Assembly (NCBI GenBank): GCA_964570785.1 | Contig: CAZMZG010000002.1 | Span: 11,156 to 75,155, forward strand | DNA length: 64,000 nucleotides | Origin: Thermatribacter sp964570785 | GTDB taxonomy: Bacteria; Atribacterota; Atribacteria; Atribacterales; Thermatribacteraceae | Reading direction: 5' to 3' | Shown here: positions 8,473 through 17,233 of the stretch, one piece after another | How positions within the stretch are numbered: position 1 is the first letter of the stretch | Layout: every line of letters starts with the position of its first letter | The notes under the pieces: model-generated | The model's input: the letters and a program-made list of their open reading frames with translations, nothing else | Databases searched by the model: none | Told to the model about the DNA's origin: nothing | Translations under genes and position numbers: made by a program

Positions 8473-9731
8473 AGGCGGCTATTCTTTGCATAGGAACCGA
8501 GTTGAGTACCAACATGGTCAAAGATAGCAATGCAGAGTTTCTGAGAAGCAAATTTTTAGACAGAGGAATACTGACTGAATATACCATATTCGTACCCGAC
8601 AACAAAGAAACCATTATCAAGGCTTTGCGTTTCTTGGTTCGAAAAGAAGAGGTACAGTTCGTGGTAGTTAGTGGTGGCCTGGGACCCACCGAAGATGACA
8701 TTACTCGCGAAGCTGTAGCCGATACTTTTTCAAAAGAACTGGTTTTTTCGCCTCAAGCCTGGGAAGAGATCAAAAGAATATATTTTGGTATCAGGAAAAA
8801 AGAACCCCCCGAAAGCAACAGGAAGCAAGCCTTAATACCAGAAGGAGCCTTAATGCTCCAAAACAAAGTTGGCACTGCTCCAGGCTTTTTGATTTGGGAA
8901 GGAAACAAAAAGATATTTGTCATTCCGGGTGTTCCCCAGGAAGTAGAATTTTTCTGGCACTACATAGACGAACAGATCAGCAGCGTCCAGCCCAGTTTCT
9001 TTAAAACTGAAACCCTAAAATTCTGCGCTATAGGAGAATCTGAGCTGGCCAGCCAGCTTCAAGGCTTCCTTGTAGATCTACCCCCGGAAGTTAGTCCAGC
9101 TTTTATACCCCGTTCTGGCGAAGTCTGGTTTTACCTCTATGCTTTTAAAAATCCTTTATCAGAAGAAAACCAAGAAATTCAGAAAGTAATAAAAAACATA
9201 AAGCAGCACTTTAAAGATAGGCTTTTTTCAGCATATGCGGAAACTTTAGAAGCAGCGGTAGGCAGGTTTTTAAACAAAAACCAGCTCACCATAGCCACCG
9301 CAGAATCCTGTACCGGAGGTCTGCTGGCAAACCGCATAACCAACGTGCCTGGTAGCTCTTCCTATTTTAAACGAGGATACGTAGTATACAGCAATCAATC
9401 CAAAATAGAGGATCTGGATGTCCCAGCTACAGTGATAAATAGCCATGGTGCAGTGAGTGAAAAAGTAGCTTCTCTTCTTGCTCAAAACGTTGCCCAAAAA
9501 GCCAAAAGCGATATCGGAATAGGAATAACTGGTATCGCTGGACCCAGCGGGGGTTCTGAGCTTAAACCCGTAGGTTTAGTGTATATAGGAATCTCCTGGG
9601 GAGGACACTTGGAGGTGCACAGGTACCAGTTTCACGGAGAAAGAAGATCCATAAAGTTCCGAACTACGCAGGAAGCATTATCCCAGCTTTTCCTCCTTCT
9701 TTCTAAGAGGTGCTCCAGCAATGAAAAATGA
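8469..9731 (+). CDS. cinA: CinA family protein (NMN deamidase, competence/damage-inducible)
   Basis: CinA proteins have an N-terminal MoCF-like domain (about residues 1-165, here with S-G-G-L-G-P-T-E-D-D) and a C-terminal nicotinamide-nucleotide amidase domain (about 260-415) with T-A-E-S-C-T-G-G and the G-I-T-G-I-A-G-P-S-G-G loop. Both halves are complete at 420 residues. The start is TTG, overlapping the rimO stop in a TTGA arrangement after GGAGGGTG. It lies two genes upstream of recA; cinA-recA linkage is known from competent Gram-positive bacteria. Confidence 0.93.
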   Translation: MKAAILCIGTELSTNMVKDSNAEFLRSKFLDRGILTEYTIFVPDNKETIIKALRFLVRKEEVQFVVVSGGLGPTEDDITREAVADTFSKELVFSPQAWEEIKRIYFGIRKKEPPESNRKQALIPEGALMLQNKVGTAPGFLIWEGNKKIFVIPGVPQEVEFFWHYIDEQISSVQPSFFKTETLKFCAIGESELASQLQGFLVDLPPEVSPAFIPRSGEVWFYLYAFKNPLSEENQEIQKVIKNIKQHFKDRLFSAYAETLEAAVGRFLNKNQLTIATAESCTGGLLANRITNVPGSSSYFKRGYVVYSNQSKIEDLDVPATVINSHGAVSEKVASLLAQNVAQKAKSDIGIGITGIAGPSGGSELKPVGLVYIGISWGGHLEVHRYQFHGERRSIKFRTTQEALSQLFLLLSKRCSSNEK

Positions 9732-10290
9732 GACAACCTTAAGATGCTTTATTGCCCTGGACCTTGAAGAAGCTGCAAAAGAGGTTATAGCAAGGTTTAT
9801 CGGAAATGCTAAAAGTCTTTTTCCTGAAGCAAAATGGGTTGATGCTCAACAAACGCACCTCACTTTACGCTTCTTTGGAGCCATGAATAGTGACCAGCTT
9901 CCACTCCTGTCCAGCATCACCAAGCAAATAGCTGCCTCCTTCCAGGCAATACCGGCGCTCATCAGCAGGGTTGGGGTCTTTCCAGAACCGAAAAGAGCAA
10001 GAGTCATCTGGATGGGCTTTGATGCTCAAGCAGAAAGCAAAATCAAGGAGCTCGCTGAGGAATTGAACCATAAACTATGGGAATCCCTCAAAATTGAAGC
10101 GGAAGAAAAATCTTTTGTTCCTCACATAACTATAGCTCGCCTTCGGAAACCCAAAAAGGTGGTCATAGAAAACCTCCATCTACCAGAAAGTATACCAACC
10201 AACCTTTATCGAATAACGATATACAAAAGCACCTTAACTCCTCGTGGCCCTATCTACAGTGAATTAAGCTTCCATCCTTTAAAGAGGTGA
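9721..10290 (+). CDS. thpR: RNA 2',3'-cyclic phosphodiesterase ThpR (2H family)
   Basis: A 2H phosphoesterase that opens 2',3'-cyclic phosphates on RNA; the family was first described as a 2'-5' RNA ligase. The two hallmark histidine motifs are visible: H-L-T-L-R-F near residues 43-48 and H-I-T-I-A-R-L near 136-142. Length 189 is typical. The start overlaps the cinA end by 11 bp and the stop is 7 bp before recA, so all three are probably one transcript. Confidence 0.93.
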   Translation: MKNETTLRCFIALDLEEAAKEVIARFIGNAKSLFPEAKWVDAQQTHLTLRFFGAMNSDQLPLLSSITKQIAASFQAIPALISRVGVFPEPKRARVIWMGFDAQAESKIKELAEELNHKLWESLKIEAEEKSFVPHITIARLRKPKKVVIENLHLPESIPTNLYRITIYKSTLTPRGPIYSELSFHPLKR

Positions 10291-10297
10291 TAAAAAA

Positions 10298-11356
10298 TTG
10301 AGCGAACGTGATGAAATGGTTAAACAGGCCATAAGTAATCTGGAAAGAAAATACGGCAAGGGTGTGATTATGCCTTTCGGCAAGGGTCTGATAGTAAGCG
10401 ATGTCGAAGTAATCAAAACTGGCTCCATCTTATTAAACATAGCTCTGGGAGTGGGTGGCCTGCCCCGGGGTAGGATAATCGAGATTTTTGGTCCCGAAGC
10501 TTCAGGGAAAACAACCCTCGCCCTGCACGCTATCGCTGAAGCCCAAAAAAAGGGAGGTCTTGCAGTTTTTGTAGATGCGGAACACGCTCTGGACCCTACC
10601 TATGCTCAGAAAATTGGCGTTCAGACCGACAAGCTCCTCTTAGCTCAGCCTACTACTGCAGAAGAAGCTATCGACATAGTTGACGCGCTTACTCGAAGCG
10701 GGGGGATAGATATAATTGTTCTCGACTCGGTAGCTGCGTTAGTACCTAAAGCGGAGCTCGATGGTGGTATCGACGAAGCAAGCATAGGTCTTCAGGCCCG
10801 TATGATGTCCCAGGCTCTGAGAATCATAACTGGTTACATCAGCAAGACTAAAACAGTAGTAATCTTTGTTAATCAGCTGCGTGAAAAAATAAGGATGGGT
10901 TTTGGATACGGACCTACTGAAACCACTCCCGGAGGTAGAGCCTTAAAATTTTATGCCAGTGTCAGAATAGACGTCCGTAGAAAAGCTTACATTAACCAAG
11001 GTGGCGAAACCATCGGCGCCCAAACTGTGGTAAAGGTTGTTAAGAACAAGTTGGCTCCACCCTTCAAATCAGCCGAGATAGACTTATTCTATGGAGAAGG
11101 CATATGCAGAGAATCTGAAATATTTGCCCTGGGGGAAACAACTAAGATTATCAAAAAGTCAGGAAGCTGGTATTCCTTTGAAGATTACAGATTAGGGCAG
11201 GGCAGAGAGAATGCCCGTCAATTTCTGAAAGAAAACCCGGAAGTGGCCGATAAAATTCTCCACCAGGCTCTGAATGAGCTCGGGATCGACCCCCGCATAG
11301 CCTTGAATGAAACCGGAAACAATAAAGAAGCCGATGAAGCCAAAAAAGAATCTTGA
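10298..11356 (+). CDS. recA: recombinase RecA
   Basis: RecA forms the filament that drives homologous strand exchange and SOS induction. Walker A is at residues 65-73 (G-P-E-A-S-G-K-T-T), and the Q-L-R-E-K DNA-binding loop and the G-G-R-A-L-K-F-Y region are present. At 352 residues the length is normal, with an E/K/N-rich C-terminal tail. The start is TTG, 6-8 nt after AGAGGTGA. Only 7 bp separate it from thpR, so I see no dedicated promoter or LexA-type operator. The 3' end overlaps recX. Confidence 0.98.
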   Translation: MSERDEMVKQAISNLERKYGKGVIMPFGKGLIVSDVEVIKTGSILLNIALGVGGLPRGRIIEIFGPEASGKTTLALHAIAEAQKKGGLAVFVDAEHALDPTYAQKIGVQTDKLLLAQPTTAEEAIDIVDALTRSGGIDIIVLDSVAALVPKAELDGGIDEASIGLQARMMSQALRIITGYISKTKTVVIFVNQLREKIRMGFGYGPTETTPGGRALKFYASVRIDVRRKAYINQGGETIGAQTVVKVVKNKLAPPFKSAEIDLFYGEGICRESEIFALGETTKIIKKSGSWYSFEDYRLGQGRENARQFLKENPEVADKILHQALNELGIDPRIALNETGNNKEADEAKKES

Positions 11357-11801
11357 TCCGCTTAAAAGAAGCATAAAATTTTTATCCCAAAGGATGCTCA
11401 CTGAAAAGCAACTAAAAGACAAGTTGCAAAAAGAAAATCTGGACTATCAAAAAACGGAAGAAGCAATCAAAAAACTTAAAGAGTGGGGTTACCTCGATGA
11501 CAGGAAATACCTGGAGGAATACCTAAGAAGCAAAAGAAATACCAAATCCTGGGGATACTGGAAAATAAGGGAAAAGCTCAAGGAGAAGGGATTGTCGAAC
11601 GACCTTCTTAGGTTGTTGCGGGAGCTCTATCCTCTGGAAGAGGAAATCCAAGATGCTAAACGCCTGTTGGAAAGCTGGACAACCAATTCTTCCGAGATGG
11701 ACCAAGCCCAGCTGTTACGGAAGTTAGCAGGCAAGGGATTTAGCCATGAAGCCATTCGGGAAGCCTGGCAGCGCTATCAGGAAGATTCACCATTTCCTTG
11801 A
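11334..11801 (+). CDS. recX: regulatory protein RecX
   Basis: RecX binds RecA filaments and limits their activity. The protein is small, basic and alpha-helical with the family's three-helix repeats, for example S-Q-R-M-L-T-E-K-Q-L near the N-terminus and W-G-Y-L-D-D-R-K-Y in the first repeat. I choose ATG 11334 (155 residues); ATG 11307 is an equally open alternative and would lengthen the overlap with recA from 23 to 50 bp. The stop lies within the -35 region of the promoter upstream of rny. Confidence 0.9.
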   Translation: MKPKKNLDPLKRSIKFLSQRMLTEKQLKDKLQKENLDYQKTEEAIKKLKEWGYLDDRKYLEEYLRSKRNTKSWGYWKIREKLKEKGLSNDLLRLLRELYPLEEEIQDAKRLLESWTTNSSEMDQAQLLRKLAGKGFSHEAIREAWQRYQEDSPFP

Positions 11802-11826
11802 CTTAAGCTGGTCAGGCCATTAGAAT
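11798..11826 (+). promoter_or_regulatory. sigma-A-type promoter upstream of rny
   Basis: TTGACT (11798-11803) and TAGAAT (11821-11826) are separated by exactly 17 bp, each one mismatch from the housekeeping consensus. The site overlaps the recX stop codon and lies in the 81-bp interval before rny, so it should start an rny-ymdB transcript independent of the cinA-recA genes. Confidence 0.75.
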
Positions 11827-11882
11827 TATTCTCACAACACTTTCTGCGTACATTGAAAAGTGAATAAGGGGTGAACACAATT

Positions 11883-13412
11883 ATGTTTTTGGCATATATA
11901 TTGTTAGGAATTGCGGTAGGAATCATAGCGGGAATGTACCTTAAAACTTTGCAATCCAAAATTCTTGAGCAGCGAACTTCCAAATGTGCACAGGAAATCC
12001 TTGAAGCGGCACAAAAAGAAGCAGAAAACCTAAAAAAAGAGACTTTGCTTGCTGCCAAAGAAGAAATTTTGAAAGAGAAACAATCGCTGGAAGAAGAAAT
12101 ACAACGCAAACGTCGAGAGCTTCAAAATTTTGAAAGTCGTCTTTTACGTAGAGAAGAAAATCTCGAGCGCAAAATAGAGCAACTGGAAAAAAAGGAAAAC
12201 CAGCTGAACGAGCTTTTAAAGGAAACTGAAAAAATAAAGCAGGAAACTGAAAAACTTAAGGAAAAGGAGATACAGGAATTGCACCGCATTGCCAACCTTT
12301 CCTGGGAAGAAGCTCGCCAAGAAGTTCTAAGCAGAGTCGAAAAAACTCTGGAACACGAAGTTGGTCTAAAAATAAAAGAAGCAGAAGAGCAGGCCAAAAA
12401 AGAATCAGAGAGAATCGCGCGAGAAATAGTTACTCAGGCCATTCAGCGTTATGCAGCTGATTTTACTGCTGAAAATACAGTGTCCGTGGTAACTCTTCCC
12501 AGTGATGAAATGAAAGGTAGGATTATCGGTAGAGAAGGACGAAACATACGCACTTTTGAAATGATAACCGGCGTGGATCTAATCATTGATGATACACCCG
12601 AAGCAGTTATTATTTCCTGTTTTGACCCTATCCGCAGGGAAATTGCTCGTATAGCACTGGAAAAACTAATCCTGGATGGAAGAATACATCCAGCCAGGAT
12701 TGAAGAACTGGTTGAGAAAGCAAAAATACAAGTTGAAGAAAAGATGCTTCAGGAAGGAGAACAGGCACTATTCGATACTGGCATTAAGAATGTGCATCCA
12801 GAAATAGTTAAACTGCTTGGTAAATTATATTTCCGTACCAGTTATGGACAAAATGTGCTCCAACATTCAAAAGAGGTAGCCCACCTGGCCGCCCTCATGG
12901 CGGCCGAACTGGGAGCCAGGGTAAATGTAGCTAAAAGGGCAGGGCTTTTGCATGACATTGGTAAAGCTCTGGATCATGAAATTGAGGGTCCCCACGCACT
13001 TATAGGTGCAGATGTGGCCCGACGTTATGGAGAAAAAGAGGAAATCATAAATGCAATAGAATCTCACCATGGAGAAGCAGAGCCTGGGAGCATTGAAGCG
13101 GTTCTGGTGCAAGCTGCGGATGCCATTTCTGCATCGAGACCTGGTGCGAGACGTGAAAGTCTTGAAGTATACATCAAAAGATTGGAACAGCTGGAAAAAA
13201 TAGCCAGTTCTTTTGAGGGTGTTGAAAAATCTTATGCCATCCAAGCAGGTAGAGAAGTGCGCATTATTGTGAAACCGGAAAAGTTGAATGATGTTCAGGC
13301 TGCCAAATTAGCTTATGAAGTGGTAAAAAGAATAGAAAAAGAGCTTGAATACCCAGGACAAATCAAAGTTACTGTGATCAGAGAAACCAGGGCAGTAGAA
13401 TATGCCAAATAA
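11883..13412 (+). CDS. rny: ribonuclease Y
   Basis: RNase Y is a membrane-anchored endoribonuclease that initiates mRNA decay. From the N-terminus: one membrane segment (about residues 1-18), a long charged coiled coil (about 20-190), a KH domain (about 205-265, with G-R-E-G-R-N-I-R) and an HD domain whose metal-binding H-D pair is at about residues 357-358 in L-L-H-D-I-G-K-A. I choose ATG 11883 because AAGGGGTG lies 9 nt upstream; the in-frame GTG at 11871 is part of that site. The product is 509 residues, normal for the family. It pairs functionally with the PNPase encoded upstream. Confidence 0.96.
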   Translation: MFLAYILLGIAVGIIAGMYLKTLQSKILEQRTSKCAQEILEAAQKEAENLKKETLLAAKEEILKEKQSLEEEIQRKRRELQNFESRLLRREENLERKIEQLEKKENQLNELLKETEKIKQETEKLKEKEIQELHRIANLSWEEARQEVLSRVEKTLEHEVGLKIKEAEEQAKKESERIAREIVTQAIQRYAADFTAENTVSVVTLPSDEMKGRIIGREGRNIRTFEMITGVDLIIDDTPEAVIISCFDPIRREIARIALEKLILDGRIHPARIEELVEKAKIQVEEKMLQEGEQALFDTGIKNVHPEIVKLLGKLYFRTSYGQNVLQHSKEVAHLAALMAAELGARVNVAKRAGLLHDIGKALDHEIEGPHALIGADVARRYGEKEEIINAIESHHGEAEPGSIEAVLVQAADAISASRPGARRESLEVYIKRLEQLEKIASSFEGVEKSYAIQAGREVRIIVKPEKLNDVQAAKLAYEVVKRIEKELEYPGQIKVTVIRETRAVEYAK

Positions 13413-13424
13413 AGAGGGATTTAT

Positions 13425-14198
13425 ATGCGTTTTTTAATAGTTGGCGACATAATCGGTAAACCTGGAAGAAAAGTATTATCCAAAAAACTTCCTCAAATGA
13501 GAGAAGAGTTGGCAATTGATGCTGTGATAGCAAACGGAGAAAACGCTGCTGGAGGCATGGGAATAACCCCTGAAGTGTGCGAGGAAATTCTGGGTTATGG
13601 AGTAGAAGTAATTACCTCTGGAAACCACATATGGGACAAGAAAGAAATTAACTCTTACATTGACAAACAGGAGAGGTTACTCAGGCCGCTCAACTACCCC
13701 CCGGGAGTTCCCGGGAGGGGTTCGATTGTTCTGGAAACCAAGGGAATCAAATGGGCAGTCATTAATTTGAGCGGCAGGGTCTTTATGCCACCTTTGGATT
13801 GCCCTTTCCGTACTGTAAAGCGCGAAATAGAAACCCTGCGTCAAATTACGAATATTATTCTGGTGGACTTTCATGCTGAAGCTTCTTCAGAAAAAATAGC
13901 TATGGGCTGGTTCCTTGATGGTTGGGTTTCCTGTGTATTTGGCACCCATACCCACGTGGCTACTGCTGACGAGCGCATTCTACCCCAGGGGACAGGATAT
14001 ATAACCGACATTGGCATGACGGGGTCCAGAGAATCGGTTATCGGAATAGAAACAGAACAGGTACTAAACCGTTTTTTGACTGCCTTACCCACCAAGTTTA
14101 AGGTTGCCAAGAATGATGTAGTCTTAAACGGTATCGTCGTTGAAGTAAACAATTCTACTGGAAAAACAATTGAAATAGGCCGTGTTTCAGTAAAATAA
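13425..14198 (+). CDS. YmdB-type metallophosphoesterase (TIGR00282 family)
   Basis: These proteins are dinuclear metal phosphodiesterases; Bacillus YmdB acts on cyclic nucleotides and influences multicellular behaviour. All ligand motifs are visible: V-G-D-I-I-G near residue 8, N-G-E-N-A-A-G-G near 38, S-G-N-H-I-W-D near 66, D-F-H-A-E near 148 and G-T-H-T-H-V near 174. Length 257 is typical. It lies 12 bp after rny, the same order as in Bacillus and many other bacteria, and has an AGAGGGA ribosome-binding site. Confidence 0.92.
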   Translation: MRFLIVGDIIGKPGRKVLSKKLPQMREELAIDAVIANGENAAGGMGITPEVCEEILGYGVEVITSGNHIWDKKEINSYIDKQERLLRPLNYPPGVPGRGSIVLETKGIKWAVINLSGRVFMPPLDCPFRTVKREIETLRQITNIILVDFHAEASSEKIAMGWFLDGWVSCVFGTHTHVATADERILPQGTGYITDIGMTGSRESVIGIETEQVLNRFLTALPTKFKVAKNDVVLNGIVVEVNNSTGKTIEIGRVSVK

Positions 14199-14254
14199 CT
14201 TACCAGTTCTTGGTCAAATAGAATAAAAACCATAAACACAGGGGGGAATACAAC

Positions 14255-14521
14255 ATGGATGTCTTAAAAGTTTCTTCCAAATCCAATCCAAACGCAGTAG
14301 CAGGTGCCCTGGCTGGAGCAATACGCGAAAAGGGGATTGCTGAGCTTCAGGCTGTTGGCGCAGGCGCAGTAAATCAGGCAATTAAGGCAATCGCTATTGC
14401 AAGAGGTTATGTGGCACCAAGTGGCATTGACCTTGTGTGTATCCCAGCATTCACGGATATTACCATTGACGGAGAAGAAAGAACAGCCATTAAGTTAATA
14501 GTTAAACCTCGTAGCGGCTGA
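14255..14521 (+). CDS. spoVS: stage V sporulation protein S (SpoVS)
   Basis: SpoVS is a small Alba-like protein needed for normal septation and coat formation in Bacillus sporulation. It is also conserved in many non-sporulating bacteria, where its role is unclear. The 88-residue sequence is nearly invariant in the family: the M-D-V-L-K-V-S-S-K-S start, the G-A-G-A-V-N-Q-A-I-K-A core and the C-terminal T-A-I-K-L-I-V are all present. A strong GGGGGG site precedes the ATG. The 56-bp spacer after ymdB includes a TAGAAT at 14219-14224 without a convincing -35 box. A hairpin follows the stop. Confidence 0.96.
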   Translation: MDVLKVSSKSNPNAVAGALAGAIREKGIAELQAVGAGAVNQAIKAIAIARGYVAPSGIDLVCIPAFTDITIDGEERTAIKLIVKPRSG

Positions 14522-14553
14522 AAGTAAACTTTTGAGAGTAGCCAAGTTAGCAC

Positions 14554-14582
14554 GAGCCTGTGTATATAAGGTACACAGGCTC
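14554..14582 (+). terminator. 11-bp perfect hairpin after spoVS
   Basis: The arms GAGCCTGTGTA (14554-14564) and TACACAGGCTC (14572-14582) are perfectly complementary around a 7-nt loop. It sits in the 107-bp gap between spoVS and miaB. No T-run follows, so it is not a textbook intrinsic terminator; it may be a weak terminator, an mRNA-stabilising 3' stem or a processing site. The rest of the gap shows no clear promoter. Confidence 0.5.
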
Positions 14583-14628
14583 ATAGGGAACAAAAATCAA
14601 CGGTTATTTTCAGTTTGGGTGGTTTATT

Positions 14629-15969
14629 TTGGATTTCTCTCGGTTGAGCTTTAAAGTCATTACCTTCGGTTGTCAGATGAATCAGAGCAGGTCGGAACAC
14701 ATTGAGTACCTTTTAAAAGAAACAGGATTCAGAGCCTGCTCTGAGAAAGAGAAACCAGATATTATTGTCTTTAACACCTGTGCAGTTAGAGAACACGCTA
14801 AGGACCGGGCAGTAAGCATTATAGGTCAGTTTGCAAGCAAGAAAAGAGAAAACGGATTCCCCATTATCCTGGTATGTGGTTGTATGAGCCAGATCTACCG
14901 GGAAGAACTGCTACAGCATGTCCCCAATATCGACGCACTTTTAGGCACCCATAACCTGGAAGAAGTCCCTCTTCTGATTCAAAGAAGGTTAAAAAACAAG
15001 GTAAATGCTCGGCCACAGCTTTCCTTTTGGGAAAAACCTGAAAAGCAGTTCCTGGAAGAGGGGTATTCCCGAAAACCAGGAATATCGGCGTTTTTACCCA
15101 TTACCTATGGTTGCAACAACTTTTGCAGCTATTGTATAGTCCCATACGCAACTGGTCCCCAAAGAAGCAAGCCCGTAGAACTCATACTCAAAGAGTTTCA
15201 AAAGATACTGGAAGAAGGCTTTAAAGAAGTCACCCTGTTAGGTCAAAATGTTAACAGTTACGGCGAAGATCTGGGGATGAAGTGGGGCTTCGAAAGGTTA
15301 CTGGAAAGCATAGAAAGGTTAGTTGAAGAAAGATCTCCCGGGGTCTGGGTTCACTTTATAACCTCACACCCCAAAGACATGCGAAAAAGCATCGTTGACC
15401 TGGTCAAAGAAAGCAAGGTTCTGTGCACTTATTTTCACCTCCCCATACAGGCGGGCTCAAATAAAATACTGAAATTAATGAACAGGGGCTACACAAAGGA
15501 AAGATATTTGGAAATCGCTTCCTATATCAGAGATGCCATACCCGACGCCAGTATTGGTACCGACATAATCGTTGGGTTTCCAGAAGAAACGGAAGCGGAT
15601 TTTCAACAAACCCTGGAAGTTGTTAAGAAAGTTCAGTTTGAAATTGCGTACACTTTTGCCTATTCACCAAGGCCCAAAACTCGGGCTTCTTCAATGCCCG
15701 ATAGTGTCCCACCTCAGGAAAAAAAGAGAAGACTTTTTGAATTAAATCAACTGGTTCGCAAAGAATACCAGGAGAGAGTAAAAAAGGTTCGGGGTAAAAC
15801 CGTTACTTTGCTGATAGATAAGCAGGGAAAAATTCCTTCGGGAAGAACACCTTCCAACCTCAGGGTATTTGTCAAAAATGACTTGGAAAACAAAATAAAA
15901 GTTGGAGATATACTGCCGGTCAAAATTACCGAAATACGCGATGGTAAAATCTTTGGGGAAAAAGCCTGA
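14629..15969 (+). CDS. miaB: tRNA-2-methylthio-N6-dimethylallyladenosine synthase MiaB
   Basis: MiaB is the radical-SAM methylthiotransferase that completes the ms2i6A37 modification of tRNA. The N-terminal cluster cysteines lie in T-F-G-C-Q-M-N-Q (C15), N-T-C-A-V-R-E and C-G-C-M-S-Q. The radical-SAM motif is C-N-N-F-C-S-Y-C, and a C-terminal TRAM domain follows. The Q-M-N motif identifies MiaB rather than RimO. The start is TTG at 14629, about 6 nt after TTGGGTGG. It overlaps miaA, which makes the substrate for this enzyme. Confidence 0.96.
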   Translation: MDFSRLSFKVITFGCQMNQSRSEHIEYLLKETGFRACSEKEKPDIIVFNTCAVREHAKDRAVSIIGQFASKKRENGFPIILVCGCMSQIYREELLQHVPNIDALLGTHNLEEVPLLIQRRLKNKVNARPQLSFWEKPEKQFLEEGYSRKPGISAFLPITYGCNNFCSYCIVPYATGPQRSKPVELILKEFQKILEEGFKEVTLLGQNVNSYGEDLGMKWGFERLLESIERLVEERSPGVWVHFITSHPKDMRKSIVDLVKESKVLCTYFHLPIQAGSNKILKLMNRGYTKERYLEIASYIRDAIPDASIGTDIIVGFPEETEADFQQTLEVVKKVQFEIAYTFAYSPRPKTRASSMPDSVPPQEKKRRLFELNQLVRKEYQERVKKVRGKTVTLLIDKQGKIPSGRTPSNLRVFVKNDLENKIKVGDILPVKITEIRDGKIFGEKA

Positions 15970-16894
15970 ACAATTACCCTGGATTTGCATTGTGGGACCT
16001 ACTGCCTCAGGAAAAACAGAGCTTTCTCTTCATATAGCTGAAAAGCTGGGCAAGATAGAGCTCATCTATGCTGATTCCATGGCAGTGTATAAATACCTTG
16101 ATGTGGGTACTGCCAAGCCAGCTCCAGAAGAGAGAATCAAAGTACCTCATCACTTGATAGACTTTTTAGAGCCAGACGAGAGGTGGAGTGCTTTTGATTT
16201 CAAAAGAAGAGCTTCCGCGCTGTATAAAGAAATAGTTTCCCAGGGGAAAGTACCCATTGTTGTTGGAGGAACCCCTTTTTATCTCAGCGTGCTCAAGGAA
16301 GCGCCTCTACCGTACGTCGCTCCCAACCCAAGAATACGCGCCGTCTTAGAGCGGATAAGCTCACCTCAGCTTTTCGCTCTTTTGCGGGAAGTTGACCCTC
16401 AACGTGCTCAAAAAATAGGTAAAAATGACAGAAAGAGGTTGATAAGGGCACTGGAGATATTTATTGTCACAGGTAAAGCGCCATCTTCTTTTCTCAGAAA
16501 GAAAAGAAAAAAAGATGCAAAAAACTTGGTGATGGTTGGGATTAAACTTGATAAAGAGACGATTAAAAAAAGAATCAGGAAAAGAATAGAAAAAATGTTT
16601 TTGCAGGGCTTGGTAGAAGAAGCTCGTCGGGTACTAAATATGGGGTATTCACCGGAGGTGCCAGCCCTGAGCAATTTCACCTATAAGCCTGTCGTGGAAC
16701 TCCTTCAAGGGAAAATAAGCGAAAAAGAGGCTTTCGAAAAAGTTGAAAAAGGCACTCTGTCACTTTTGAAAAGGCAATTGACCTGGTTTCGCAAAGAACC
16801 CATTTTATGGTTAGAAAGAGATGAAGCGGCTGCTTACCTTGTAGAATATCTCAAAAGCATCTTATCGGAGGTGGAAGATCTTGAACCAAGATAA
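15941..16894 (+). CDS. miaA: tRNA dimethylallyltransferase MiaA
   Basis: MiaA transfers dimethylallyl from DMAPP to A37 of tRNAs reading UNN codons, supplying the MiaB substrate. The P-loop G-P-T-A-S-G-K-T lies about 17 residues from the chosen ATG 15941 (317 residues), and the Y-A-D-S-M-A-V-Y-K and T-A-K-P motifs follow. A further upstream TTG at 15902 would add 13 residues and is less likely. It overlaps the end of miaB by 29 bp and the next gene by 14 bp. Confidence 0.95.
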   Translation: MVKSLGKKPEQLPWICIVGPTASGKTELSLHIAEKLGKIELIYADSMAVYKYLDVGTAKPAPEERIKVPHHLIDFLEPDERWSAFDFKRRASALYKEIVSQGKVPIVVGGTPFYLSVLKEAPLPYVAPNPRIRAVLERISSPQLFALLREVDPQRAQKIGKNDRKRLIRALEIFIVTGKAPSSFLRKKRKKDAKNLVMVGIKLDKETIKKRIRKRIEKMFLQGLVEEARRVLNMGYSPEVPALSNFTYKPVVELLQGKISEKEAFEKVEKGTLSLLKRQLTWFRKEPILWLERDEAAAYLVEYLKSILSEVEDLEPR

Positions 16895-17195
16895 AAAGAG
16901 GAACCAAGAAAAACAGGTTCCTCAAGAGCCTGGAAAAATAAAAGACCTCTGTTACTACTTTTTAAACCTTCTTTCAGCAAAAGCCTGGCAATACCTGGGT
17001 CTGATTGCTCATCCAGAAACCGGCCAGATTCTGGTAGACCTCGAAGAAGCAAGAAAGGCTATAGATCTTTACTCGGTCATTCTTGGCGAAATAAAGAAGG
17101 ACCTTTCTCGCGAGGAGAATCGAGAACTCGAGGCTCATCTTGCCAATTTGCAGTTAAACTTCATCGAAAAAATGAAAGAAATAGCCGAAAGTTAA
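16881..17195 (+). CDS. DUF1844 family protein
   Basis: A 104-residue, hydrophilic, helical protein of unknown function. The S-A-K-A-W-Q-Y-L-G and L-V-D-L-E-E-A-R-K-A-I-D patterns match the DUF1844 family, found in many deep-branching bacteria. The start is TTG, 10 nt after GGAGGTGG, and it overlaps miaA by 14 bp. It is the last gene of the rightward block and faces hflX across a 68-bp convergent gap. Confidence 0.8.
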   Translation: MNQDKKRNQEKQVPQEPGKIKDLCYYFLNLLSAKAWQYLGLIAHPETGQILVDLEEARKAIDLYSVILGEIKKDLSREENRELEAHLANLQLNFIEKMKEIAES

Positions 17196-17217
17196 GTTCT
17201 CTTTGCAGAAAATTTTA

Positions 17218-17233
17218 CATAATATATATTATG
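17218..17233. other. 16-bp perfect AT-rich palindrome in the convergent gap
   Basis: CATAATATATATTATG is exactly self-complementary and lies midway between the DUF1844 stop and the hflX stop. It is flanked by AAAATTTT. It could act as a weak bidirectional terminator or a protein-binding site, but neither side shows the GC-rich stem plus T-run of a classical terminator. Confidence 0.4.

Noticed and set aside
11871..13412. GTG 11871 as the rny start
   Set aside because: The GTG is part of the AAGGGGTG ribosome-binding sequence; ATG 11883 has the right spacing.
14199..14254. Promoter before spoVS (TAGAAT at 14219-14224)
   Set aside because: No acceptable -35 hexamer at 16-18 bp; kept only as a remark.
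14554..14582. Hairpin after spoVS as a repeat or CRISPR unit
   Set aside because: It occurs once, with no spacing pattern or second copy noticed in the window.
17218..17233. AT palindrome as a confident bidirectional terminator
   Set aside because: The stem is entirely A/T apart from its ends and only short T tracts flank it, so stability would be low.
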